This document shows positions 48,529 through 56,157 of a stretch of DNA of 64,000 bases, one piece after another. Source of the stretch: Buttiauxella sp. A111. Its GTDB lineage: Bacteria; Pseudomonadota; Gammaproteobacteria; Enterobacterales; Enterobacteriaceae. The position numbers and the translations under genes were made by a program. Where the stretch lies: NCBI RefSeq assembly GCF_014189855.1, contig NZ_BJFN01000007.1, forward strand, positions 1-64,000. Reading direction: 5' to 3'. Each line of letters starts with the position of its first letter. The first letter of the stretch is position 1. The notes beneath the pieces were generated by a model. It saw only the letters and a program-made list of their open reading frames with translations. It was not told the origin of the DNA and did no database searches.

Positions 48529-49476
48529 ATGAAATTACGTAATGCTGCTCTCTCCTGTGTACTGTTATCGCTTATGTCGCAGTCGGCCATGGCCGCTGAT
48601 GTTGCAGTTATCCTGAAATCTCTTTCCGATCCGTTTTTCCTTTCGATAAAACAAGGGATTGAGGAAGAAGCCCAAAAACGCGGTGTCACCGTTGATTTCT
48701 TTGCACCTGCCAGCGATGCAGACCCACAGGGGCAGCAGCGTCTGCTCGAAGATGCAATTAATAAAAACTACAAGGGTATCGCCCTCGCTCCAACGTCACC
48801 TGTCAGTCTTGTGCGTGCTATTGCCAAAGCCAACAGCAAAGGTATCTACGTCGTCAATATTGATGAGAAAGTTGATATTCCTCAACTGCGCTCCGTAGGT
48901 GGCAGCATTGTGGGCTACACCGGTACTGATAACGTACTGCTGGGGGAAAAAGCGGGGAAATTCATTGTCAAACAGCTTGGCGAGGAAGGCGGTAAGGTAG
49001 CCATTATCGAAGGAAAACCAGGCTATTTCGCCAGCGAAACTCGCAAAAGTGGGGTTAGCAAAGGCTTTGAGACGGGTCCGAAAGTGACGATTGTTGCCAG
49101 CCAGCCTGGGGACTGGGATCGTGTGAAAGCGATGGACGTTACGGCTAATCTTCTGCAGCGCTACCCGGATGTTCGCGCAATCTATTCCGCTAATGATGTT
49201 ATGTCGCTGGGCGTTGTTCAGGCGGTAAAAAATGCCGGGAAGCTTGACAAAATCATGGTCGTGGGGACCGATGCCTCGCCTGAAGCGCGTGACTCGATTA
49301 AACGCGGTGAACTGACCGCTTCGATTGCCCAGAATCCGCAGGCTATCGGGGCGGCTGGACTGGACATGCTGCTCGATGCCATTGCGACTAAATTGCCAAT
49401 GGATCCAAAAGCAGAACCTAAGTTCGTGCCGGTTGATACCTATATCGTGACCAAAGACGGCAGGGTTAACGAGTAA
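48529..49476 (+). CDS. Periplasmic sugar-binding protein, AlsB/RbsB family
   Basis: A 315-residue type 1 periplasmic-binding protein with a signal peptide (1-22, ending AMA). The mature chain is most like the D-allose-binding protein AlsB: VAVILKSLSDPFF, NKNYKGIALAP, GSIVGYTGTDNVLLG, ASQPGDWDRVKAMDV and AQNPQAIGAAGLDML all have close counterparts. AlsB also binds D-ribose weakly, so an aldose ligand is expected but cannot be named. It is 36 bases after the SIS gene and precedes the ATPase gene, with a hairpin in between. Confidence 0.9.
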   Translation: MKLRNAALSCVLLSLMSQSAMAADVAVILKSLSDPFFLSIKQGIEEEAQKRGVTVDFFAPASDADPQGQQRLLEDAINKNYKGIALAPTSPVSLVRAIAKANSKGIYVVNIDEKVDIPQLRSVGGSIVGYTGTDNVLLGEKAGKFIVKQLGEEGGKVAIIEGKPGYFASETRKSGVSKGFETGPKVTIVASQPGDWDRVKAMDVTANLLQRYPDVRAIYSANDVMSLGVVQAVKNAGKLDKIMVVGTDASPEARDSIKRGELTASIAQNPQAIGAAGLDMLLDAIATKLPMDPKAEPKFVPVDTYIVTKDGRVNE

Positions 49477-49482
49477 TACCCA

Positions 49483-49509
49483 TTGCACAGTCCGACGAGG
49501 ACTGTGCAA
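49483..49509 (+). terminator. Intercistronic hairpin after the binding-protein gene
   Basis: TTGCACAGTCC and GGACTGTGCAA form a perfect 11-bp stem with a five-base loop, not followed by a T run. Hairpins at this place in binding-protein operons usually stabilise the upstream message and raise binding-protein levels over the transporter. Confidence 0.6.
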
Positions 49510-49555
49510 CTTCCGCTTCGTCCCAGTAAGGCCCACCTTTTCAATGAGGTAGATT

Positions 49556-51067
49556 ATGACCCGACTCGTCGCGGTGAAAGACGTAGTGAAAAAGTTTTCC
49601 GGGACTGTCGCGCTAAAAGATGTCACCTTTGACATTCAGGCCGGCGAAGTCCATGTCCTGTTGGGAGAGAACGGCGCAGGAAAGTCGACGCTGATGAAGA
49701 TTCTGTCAGGTATCTATGCCCCAACATCCGGAGAAATTATACTTGGTGACCAGTCCTGGAAATCATTGACGCCTGTCCAGTCGCGAAAGTTTGGTATAAG
49801 ACTGATTTATCAGGAATTATCAGTTATTGATCATCTTTCAATTGAAGAAAACCTGTTCGTCGGCAGTATTCCTACCCGAAGAGTCCTGGGGATCTCAGTG
49901 GTTGATCGCGCGCTTATGCGTGAAAAGGCCAGTAAAGCGATGTCACGCGTCGGCCTGAACCGCCCGCCACAAACGCTGGTCAGTGCACTTTCTATTTCAG
50001 AAAAACAGCAAGTCGAAATCGCCAAAGCCCTGGTGGAAGAACCACGCATTATTATTATGGATGAACCGACCTCATCATTGAATGATGAGGAAGTCGCGCG
50101 TTTATTCATCATCATCAACGATCTGCGGCGCTCGGGAATTGGTATCGTATATATTTCCCACAAACTGAAAGAGATCCCAGTTATCGGTGACCGCGTGTCG
50201 GTATTAAAAGATGGCTGCTATGTCGGAACCTGGGACGCGAAAACCACGCCGATTGAAACGCTGGTCGCCCGCATGGTGGGTCGCGAATTAAATCACGCGC
50301 GACCAGACGGCCAGAATATCGATAAGAACGATAAAGTGTTTGCCGTTGACGCACTCTCGTCAAAAGATGGCATGGTAAATAATGTCTCGTTCGAACTTTA
50401 TCGGGGAGAGATTCTCGGTTTCGCCGGGTTAATGGGGGCTGGACGCAGCGAATTGATGGAAACCATTTTCGGTGTGCGGCCTAAAAGCCAGGGGAGCCTG
50501 ACATTAAATAATAAGCGGTTAAATATTAATAATCCAACTGATGCTATTCGTGCTGGTATTGCATTTGTGACAGAAGACCGCCGCCGCACCGGATTTTTCC
50601 ACAACTTCAGCGTCGCGGAAAATATATCAATTCTGCCTTATATAAAATCATCACGGCATGCATTATCTCTGGAACGACTTGATTATCAGGCTGAAAATAA
50701 AATGGGAGAGCAATATAAAACAGCTCTGAACATTCGCTGTACTTCCTCAAAGCAGGCAATTACACAGCTTTCTGGTGGTAATCAACAAAAAGCCATTATT
50801 GCTAAATGGCTGGCTGCAAAGAGCGATCTGTTTATTTTCGATGAACCAACACGTGGTATTGATATCGGCGCAAAGGCTGAGATTTACTCCATTTTACGTG
50901 ATCTTGCCAGCAGTGGTTGTGGGATTATTGTGGTTTCTTCCGAATTACCTGAACTTTTGTCTGTTTGCGATCGAATCGCGGTTTATCGCCATGGAGAGAT
51001 TGTCACCTGCCTGGATAACCAGGATGCCACTGAAGAAAAAATTATGCATGCCGCCACGGTGTGTTGA
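49556..51067 (+). CDS. Sugar ABC transporter ATP-binding protein, AlsA/RbsA family
   Basis: The 503-residue protein has two fused ABC domains. The first has Walker A GENGAGKST (residues 37-45), signature LSISEKQQVEIAKAL and Walker B IIIMDEPTSSL. The second has a degenerate Walker A GLMGAGRSE, signature LSGGNQQKAIIAKWL and FDEPTRGIDIG. That asymmetric pair is standard for the RbsA/AlsA/MglA class of pentose and hexose importers. E. coli AlsA is 510 residues. It sits between the binding-protein and permease genes. Confidence 0.93.
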   Translation: MTRLVAVKDVVKKFSGTVALKDVTFDIQAGEVHVLLGENGAGKSTLMKILSGIYAPTSGEIILGDQSWKSLTPVQSRKFGIRLIYQELSVIDHLSIEENLFVGSIPTRRVLGISVVDRALMREKASKAMSRVGLNRPPQTLVSALSISEKQQVEIAKALVEEPRIIIMDEPTSSLNDEEVARLFIIINDLRRSGIGIVYISHKLKEIPVIGDRVSVLKDGCYVGTWDAKTTPIETLVARMVGRELNHARPDGQNIDKNDKVFAVDALSSKDGMVNNVSFELYRGEILGFAGLMGAGRSELMETIFGVRPKSQGSLTLNNKRLNINNPTDAIRAGIAFVTEDRRRTGFFHNFSVAENISILPYIKSSRHALSLERLDYQAENKMGEQYKTALNIRCTSSKQAITQLSGGNQQKAIIAKWLAAKSDLFIFDEPTRGIDIGAKAEIYSILRDLASSGCGIIVVSSELPELLSVCDRIAVYRHGEIVTCLDNQDATEEKIMHAATVC

Positions 51068-51093
51068 TCGGAATATTGATGACGGAGTACCCT

Positions 51094-52083
51094 ATGAATA
51101 AGACGAGTGCAATTGTATCGGCAGAGAAAAAAACTTCGCGTAATTTCTCAGCACTGTGGCAGGAATATGGCATTGTTGGCGTGTTAATTTGCTTATTCAT
51201 CATATCAAGTATCCTGTCGCCGGAATATTTTCTGAGCCGTGATAACTTAATTCAGGTTCTGCTACAAAGTTCCGTCATGGTTCTGCTGGCTTGTGGTGTA
51301 TTTTTCACCATTCTAATCGCAGGCATTGATTTATCCGTTGGTTCTGTTCTGGCCCTGACCGGGATGGTGACTGCACAGATGATGATGGCGGGTTGCCCAT
51401 TCTGGATAGCCATTATTGTCGGTGGGGTGATGCTCGGTGCGTTGCTGGGGTTAATCAATGGCTTCCTGGTTAATATGACCGGATTGCATCCTTTTATCAT
51501 TACACTTGGCACTGTCGCGGTTTATCGTGGGCTGACACTGATTATCTCTGATGCCCGTTCAGTATTCGGTTTTGATCCGACGTTTGGCGATACGATTGCC
51601 GGAACCTTACTTTCTATTCCTGTGCCGGTAATCATTGCTTTACTGACGGCGGTAATTCTGTGGTTTATTACGCGCCATACCAAGCTTGGTCGTAATATTT
51701 ACGCTATTGGTGGTAATAGTCAGGCAGCGTGGTTCTCAGGGATTAATATTAAATACCACACACTGGTTGTGTTTATGATTTCCGGAATTTGTGCGGGGAT
51801 TTCAGGTGTGATTACAGTTGCCCGTACCGCAGCAGCTGAACCTAATGCGGGCGTTGGGTTTGAGACCTTCGCAATCGCTTCGGCCATTATCGGCGGCACC
51901 AGCTTCTTTGGTGGACGTGGACGGGTCTTCGGTGTTGTGGTTGGTGGGCTTATTATTGGCGTGATCAGTAATATTCTTAATTTAATGAACGTACAGACCT
52001 ACTATCAACAGATTGTTATGGGTGCATTGATTATTGTGGCGGTTACGATTGATAAGATGATCAGTAGCCACGAAGGTAAATAA
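51094..52083 (+). CDS. Sugar ABC transporter permease, AlsC/RbsC family
   Basis: A 329-residue inner-membrane permease with about eight to ten membrane segments and the class signature GIDLSVGSVLALTGMV near residue 83, AIGGNSQAAWFSGINI and GGTSFFGGRGRVFGVVVG. The ATG at 51094 has GACGGAG six bases before it and is preferred to an upstream in-frame GTG at 51061, which overlaps the ATPase gene. It presumably forms a homodimer in complex with the ATPase at 49556. Confidence 0.92.
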   Translation: MNKTSAIVSAEKKTSRNFSALWQEYGIVGVLICLFIISSILSPEYFLSRDNLIQVLLQSSVMVLLACGVFFTILIAGIDLSVGSVLALTGMVTAQMMMAGCPFWIAIIVGGVMLGALLGLINGFLVNMTGLHPFIITLGTVAVYRGLTLIISDARSVFGFDPTFGDTIAGTLLSIPVPVIIALLTAVILWFITRHTKLGRNIYAIGGNSQAAWFSGINIKYHTLVVFMISGICAGISGVITVARTAAAEPNAGVGFETFAIASAIIGGTSFFGGRGRVFGVVVGGLIIGVISNILNLMNVQTYYQQIVMGALIIVAVTIDKMISSHEGK

Positions 52084-52473
52084 GATAGGTTATGTGCATT
52101 CTAAGATGAACTGTTAAAAATTAGGTGATGGCTAATTTTATTGAGGATGTATGATGGCAGGGTAGGTGGCTGAATAATAATGAATATGGTATGCGTGATA
52201 ACACTATTTTCAGTATGTTCAGACGCTTCCTGCCTGAAGTGAATAATTGTCTGTTATGGTGAAGTCAATATATTTTTATTCCTGTGATGACAGCGATTTG
52301 GATTGTACCCCAATAATGGGCGTGGCTTAATTTTTATTGACGCGCGAATAAGGCACTACCCATTCAGTTATTGTCTGTCACTTAAGTAATTATGGCCTGT
52401 TAATTCTGGCCTCCGATATCAGCATTAAGATAGAACTGATTTTCTTCTCAACGCCTTACACGTGGAGTTTAAA
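52084..52473 (+). other. 390-base gap between transporter and transketolase genes
   Basis: No coding frame is evident. A weak hairpin AAAATTAG/CTAATTTT at 52117-52139 may end transcripts from the permease. The rest is AT-rich and presumably holds a promoter for tkt-tal, but I see no clear consensus and no CRP palindrome like that at 46685. Whether tkt-tal belongs to the kinase-transporter operon therefore remains open. Confidence 0.5.
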
Positions 52474-54477
52474 ATGTCCTCTCGTAAAGAGCTTGCCAAT
52501 GCTATTCGTGCACTCAGCATGGACGCAGTACAAAAAGCCAAATCCGGTCACCCGGGTGCCCCTATGGGTATGGCCGACATTGCCGAAGTCCTGTGGCGCG
52601 ATTTCCTGAACCATAACCCGCAGAACCCTGCATGGGCTGACCGCGACCGTTTCGTTCTTTCTAACGGCCATGGTTCAATGCTGATTTACAGCCTTTTGCA
52701 CCTCACAGGTTATGACCTGCCGATTGAAGAACTGAAAAACTTCCGTCAGCTGCATTCCAAAACTCCGGGTCACCCGGAAGTGGGCTACACCGCAGGTGTA
52801 GAAACCACCACTGGCCCACTGGGTCAGGGTGTTGCGAACGCAGTCGGTATGGCAATTGCAGAACGCACCATGGCGGCACAGTTCAACCGTCCTGGCCACG
52901 ATATTGTTGACCACTTCACCTGGGCATTCCTGGGTGATGGCTGCATGATGGAAGGCATTTCCCATGAAGTTTGCTCTCTGGCGGGTACGCTGGGTCTGGG
53001 TAAACTGGTTGCTTTCTATGATGACAACGGTATCTCTATCGACGGCCACGTTGAAGGCTGGTTCACAGACGATACGGCTAAACGTTTCGAAGCTTACGGC
53101 TGGCATGTCGTACGCGGCGTTGACGGCCACGATGCTGACGCAATCAAACGCGCAGTTGAAGAAGCCAAAGCGGTTACCGACAAACCTTCACTGCTGATGT
53201 GCAAAACCATCATCGGTTTCGGTTCTCCAAACAAAGCCGGTACACACGATTCCCACGGCGCACCGCTGGGTGATGCAGAGATTGCTCTGACTCGTGAAGC
53301 GCTGGGCTGGAAACACGCGCCATTCGAAATCCCGCAGGACATTTATGCTCAGTGGGATGCGCGTGAAGCAGGCCAGGCTAAAGAAGCGGCATGGAACGAG
53401 AAGTTCGCCGCTTACGCAAAAGCCTTCCCACAGGAAGCGGCAGAATTTACCCGTCGTATGAAAGGCGATATGCCTGCTGAGTTCGCTGCGAAAGCCCAAG
53501 AGTTCATCAAGAACCTGCAAGCTAACCCGGCAAAAATCGCCAGCCGTAAAGCGTCCCAGAACACCATCGAAGCATTCGGCCATTTGCTGCCAGAATTCCT
53601 CGGCGGCTCCGCTGACCTGGCACCTTCTAACCTGACTATCTGGTCTGGTTCTAAAGCCATCAATGAAGACCTGGCCGGTAACTACATCCATTACGGTGTA
53701 CGTGAATTCGGTATGACGGCGATTGCTAACGGTATCGCGCTGCACGGTGGTTTCCTGCCGTACACCTCTACCTTCCTGATGTTTGTTGAATATGCCCGTA
53801 ACGCGGTGCGTATGGCAGCATTGATGAAGCAACGCCAGGTGATGGTTTACACCCACGACTCTATTGGTCTGGGCGAAGATGGCCCAACTCACCAGCCTGT
53901 AGAGCAGCTTGCTGCCCTGCGCGTTACACCAAACATGAGCACATGGCGCCCATGTGACCAGGTTGAATCTGCGGTTGCGTGGAAATACGCAGTAGAACGT
54001 CATGACGGCCCAACCGCTCTGATCTTCTCGCGTCAGAACCTGGCACAGCAGGATCGTACTGAGCAGCAACTGGCGGATATCGCTCGTGGCGCATACATCC
54101 TGAAAGATTGTGCAGGTCAGCCAGAGCTTCTCCTGATTGCGACCGGTTCTGAAGTTGAACTGGCTGTTGCCGCGTGGGATCAACTGACTGCGGAAGGCAT
54201 CAAAGCGCGCGTGGTTTCCATGCCGTCTACTGATGCATTCGACAAGCAGGATGCGGCTTACCGTGAAGCGGTTCTGCCGAAAGCGGTTGCTGCCCGTGTT
54301 GCTATCGAAGCCAGCATCGCTGACTACTGGTACAAATACGTTGGCCTGAACGGCGCAGTTGTAGGCATGACCACCTTCGGTGAGTCAGCACCTGCTGAGC
54401 AACTGTTCGAAGAGTTTGGTCTGACAACCAACTCCGTTATTGCAGCGTGCAAAAAAGTCATTGGAAACAGGAAGTAA
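52474..54477 (+). CDS. tkt: Transketolase, TktA-like, island-borne copy
   Basis: Transketolase moves two-carbon units between sugar phosphates with thiamine diphosphate. The 667-residue protein is very close to E. coli TktA, more than to Tkt[37 protein letters not shown] and [18 protein letters not shown]. The TPP motif GDGCMMEG...DDN and active-site His residues (SGHPGAP, HGSM) are present. The C-terminal 20 residues diverge ([15 protein letters not shown]). Codon use is strongly biased, as in highly expressed genes, unlike its neighbours. In E. coli, tktA lies elsewhere beyond yggN, so this is likely a second copy. Start 52474 is set by homology. Confidence 0.95.
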   Translation: MSSRKELANAIRALSMDAVQKAKSGHPGAPMGMADIAEVLWRDFLNHNPQNPAWADRDRFVLSNGHGSMLIYSLLHLTGYDLPIEELKNFRQLHSKTPGHPEVGYTAGVETTTGPLGQGVANAVGMAIAERTMAAQFNRPGHDIVDHFTWAFLGDGCMMEGISHEVCSLAGTLGLGKLVAFYDDNGISIDGHVEGWFTDDTAKRFEAYGWHVVRGVDGHDADAIKRAVEEAKAVTDKPSLLMCKTIIGFGSPNKAGTHDSHGAPLGDAEIALTREALGWKHAPFEIPQDIYAQWDAREAGQAKEAAWNEKFAAYAKAFPQEAAEFTRRMKGDMPAEFAAKAQEFIKNLQANPAKIASRKASQNTIEAFGHLLPEFLGGSADLAPSNLTIWSGSKAINEDLAGNYIHYGVREFGMTAIANGIALHGGFLPYTSTFLMFVEYARNAVRMAALMKQRQVMVYTHDSIGLGEDGPTHQPVEQLAALRVTPNMSTWRPCDQVESAVAWKYAVERHDGPTALIFSRQNLAQQDRTEQQLADIARGAYILKDCAGQPELLLIATGSEVELAVAAWDQLTAEGIKARVVSMPSTDAFDKQDAAYREAVLPKAVAARVAIEASIADYWYKYVGLNGAVVGMTTFGESAPAEQLFEEFGLTTNSVIAACKKVIGNRK

Positions 54478-54479
54478 AA

Positions 54480-55424
54480 ATGAATACGTTTCAGAGCCTG
54501 AGTCAGTTAACAACGCTTGTTGTGGACAGCGGTGATATTGAATCCATCGTGAAGTATAAGCCGCAGGACGCGACGACGAACCCATCGCTGATCTACAAGG
54601 CGGCTACAATGCCAGCCTATGAAAAGTTCATCCACGAAGCCGTGTCTGCTTGCCGCAGCAGGAAAATCCCGACTGATAAAATGCTTAGTGCAGTATGCGA
54701 CTATGTATCCGTGCTTGTCGGGAAACACATTGCCGAACATGTTCCTGGAGTCGTATCCACCGAGGTCGATGCCCGTCTGTCATATGACAAAGAGGCCTGT
54801 ATTCTTAAGGCCAGAGAGCTGATTGCGCTGTATGAAGAATATGGCGTAAGTAAGGATAAGGTCTTAATAAAACTGGCCGCCACCTGGGAAGGCATTCAGG
54901 CGGCAGAGCAACTGGAGAAAGAGGGCATTCAATGCAATCTGACGCTGTTGTTCTCGTTCGCTCAGGCAAAAGCCTGCGCTGAGGCTAGTGTCACGCTCAT
55001 TTCTCCATTTGTGGGGCGTATTTCTGACTGGTACAAAGCGAGAAAGCCTGAGGTTTTGGAAAATGAGGATCCCGGCGTAGAGTCTGTCAGAAAAATCTAC
55101 AGCTACTATAAATCAAATGGTTACAAAACAATCGTGATGGGTGCCAGTTTCAGAAACCCTGAACAGGTAATGGCTCTCGCAGGCTGTGACAAACTGACGG
55201 TATCGCCCGTGATATTGCAACAGTTGCAGGAAAGTCACCAATCCGTATGCCGCACATTGCATTTCGAGAGCAGTCTGAAGGCATTGCCTGAGAGGATGTC
55301 GGAGAGTGAATTCCGCTGGGAGCACAACCTTGACCCGATGGCAGTAGAAAAACTGGCTGAAGGCATACGCCTGTTTGCTGATGACCAGCAGAAGATGGAG
55401 CAAATGATTGCTACGTACTTTTAA
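54480..55424 (+). CDS. tal: Transaldolase, TalA/TalB-like
   Basis: Transaldolase converts sedoheptulose 7-phosphate plus glyceraldehyde 3-phosphate to erythrose 4-phosphate plus fructose 6-phosphate. The 314-residue enzyme has the Schiff-base Lys131 in VLIKLAATWEGIQAA (E. coli TalB Lys132), Asp16 in VVDSGDIE, and the family blocks DATTNPSL, GVVSTEVDARLS and CNLTLLFSFAQAKACAEA. AGGAAG precedes ATG 54480, which is two bases after the tkt stop, so the two are coupled. It is more diverged from the E. coli paralogues than the neighbouring transketolase is. Confidence 0.94.
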   Translation: MNTFQSLSQLTTLVVDSGDIESIVKYKPQDATTNPSLIYKAATMPAYEKFIHEAVSACRSRKIPTDKMLSAVCDYVSVLVGKHIAEHVPGVVSTEVDARLSYDKEACILKARELIALYEEYGVSKDKVLIKLAATWEGIQAAEQLEKEGIQCNLTLLFSFAQAKACAEASVTLISPFVGRISDWYKARKPEVLENEDPGVESVRKIYSYYKSNGYKTIVMGASFRNPEQVMALAGCDKLTVSPVILQQLQESHQSVCRTLHFESSLKALPERMSESEFRWEHNLDPMAVEKLAEGIRLFADDQQKMEQMIATYF

Positions 55425-55609
55425 CTTTGTAGCGTCCTGGAGTAACGTTACTCATTAAAGTTGAGCAGGGCGCCGGAATGGCTGATACCGGTATGGTGCC
55501 CGGAGGATAAAGCGTGCTGTCAGAGGGAAATGTCCACATAGGGTGCAAGAGGTAAGGTGGCTTTGTCTGAGGGCCGGAGCGACCAGAAATCTACCTGAAC
55601 GCCAGAAAG

Positions 55610-55637
55610 CAAAAAACCAGCCCGTAGGCTGGTTTTT
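55610..55637 (-). terminator. Terminator of tRNA-Phe (right copy)
   Basis: AAAAACCAGCC-CGTA-GGCTGGTTTTT, bidirectional hairpin just downstream of the tRNA on the minus strand; near-copy of 44976-45003. It can also end the island's tkt-tal transcript from the other side. Confidence 0.85.
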
Positions 55638-55645
55638 CTAAATAG

Positions 55646-55721
55646 TGGTGCCCGGACTCGGAATCGAACCAAGGACACGGGGATTTTCAATCCCCTGCTC
55701 TACCGACTGAGCTATCCGGGC
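55646..55721 (-). tRNA. tRNA-Phe (GAA)
   Basis: The minus strand from 55721 reads GCCCGGATAGCTCAG and folds into a full cloverleaf of 76 nt: D arm with GTCGGTAGAGC, anticodon loop with GAA, T arm GGTTCGATTCC and an encoded CCA end at 55646-55648. It is the E. coli pheV/pheU type. It lies at the right edge of the island, with its 3' end facing the island. Confidence 0.97.
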
Positions 55722-56157
55722 AACGGGGCGCATTAAACCGTAAAGGCCGTTTGCCGTCAACGGTTTTGTATTAATAAGCCGTGCGTTTGCACGAATAATG
55801 TGCTCCAGGTAGCAGCATCGCCTTGAACCGTCATGCAGAAGGTGCCATGATTGCGCGAAATTTCACTCATCCGGAACGGGGCGCTTATTGATGTTTATAG
55901 TCAATGTTCACCGACATCTCTCGATGGCGCTCGTTCACCATTCTGCTGTATCCCGAAGACCCTTGCTCACCATGCGGTGAGGGCAACGCACGCTCACTGC
56001 AGGACAACAGTAAAATCAGGTGATGCCTGGTTTTACTGATGTCTGGCGGTCGGAGTGGGTATCATCCATCAGACCATCAAGACACATTCACCGGGGAATG
56101 CTCCCTTTGCCGTGCCACAAGGCACTCACTCATCCTTGACCTCTGGGATTTGTGCAT
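55722..56157 (+). promoter_or_regulatory. Long structured leader region of speC
   Basis: The gap between tRNA-Phe and speC is 436 bases without a convincing gene. It holds a 13-bp near-perfect hairpin, CAGTAAAATCAGG/CCTGGTTTTACTG at about 56007-56038 (one G-U pair), a smaller one, GTGCC/GGCAC near 56113-56127, and a GGTGAGGG-rich segment. I see no polyamine-sensing leader peptide like SpeFL. It likely includes the promoter and a long 5' untranslated region. Confidence 0.5.

Larger units (their letters stand above)
45012..55645. mobile_element. Genomic island inserted at tRNA-Phe, carrying sugar transport and pentose-phosphate genes
   Basis: The island lies downstream of the intact tRNA-Phe gene (minus strand, 55646-55721) and ends at an interrupted duplicate of the tRNA 3' part at 45012-45127. 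The repeat also includes the neighbouring terminator (44968-45028 matches 55602-55662). This is the layout left by tyrosine-integrase insertion into a tRNA 3' end. The tRNA-Phe gene next to speC (pheV in E. coli) is a known hotspot. Contents: ROK repressor, ROK kinase, SIS isomerase, three ABC subunits, transketolase and transaldolase. No integrase or transposase gene is visible, so the island appears fixed or mobilised in trans. Confidence 0.8.

Noticed and set aside
46841..52083. Straightforward D-allose operon
   Set aside because: The transporter is Als-like, but the allulose-6-phosphate epimerase AlsE and the RpiR-type AlsR are absent, and a GmhA-type isomerase and transaldolase/transketolase are present instead. 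Allose is still possible as a transported ligand.
55851..56039. 62-codon frame in the speC leader as a leader peptide
   Set aside because: It has no clear ribosome site, no run of ornithine- or arginine-related codons and no likeness to SpeFL. The hairpin at its end is better explained as RNA structure.
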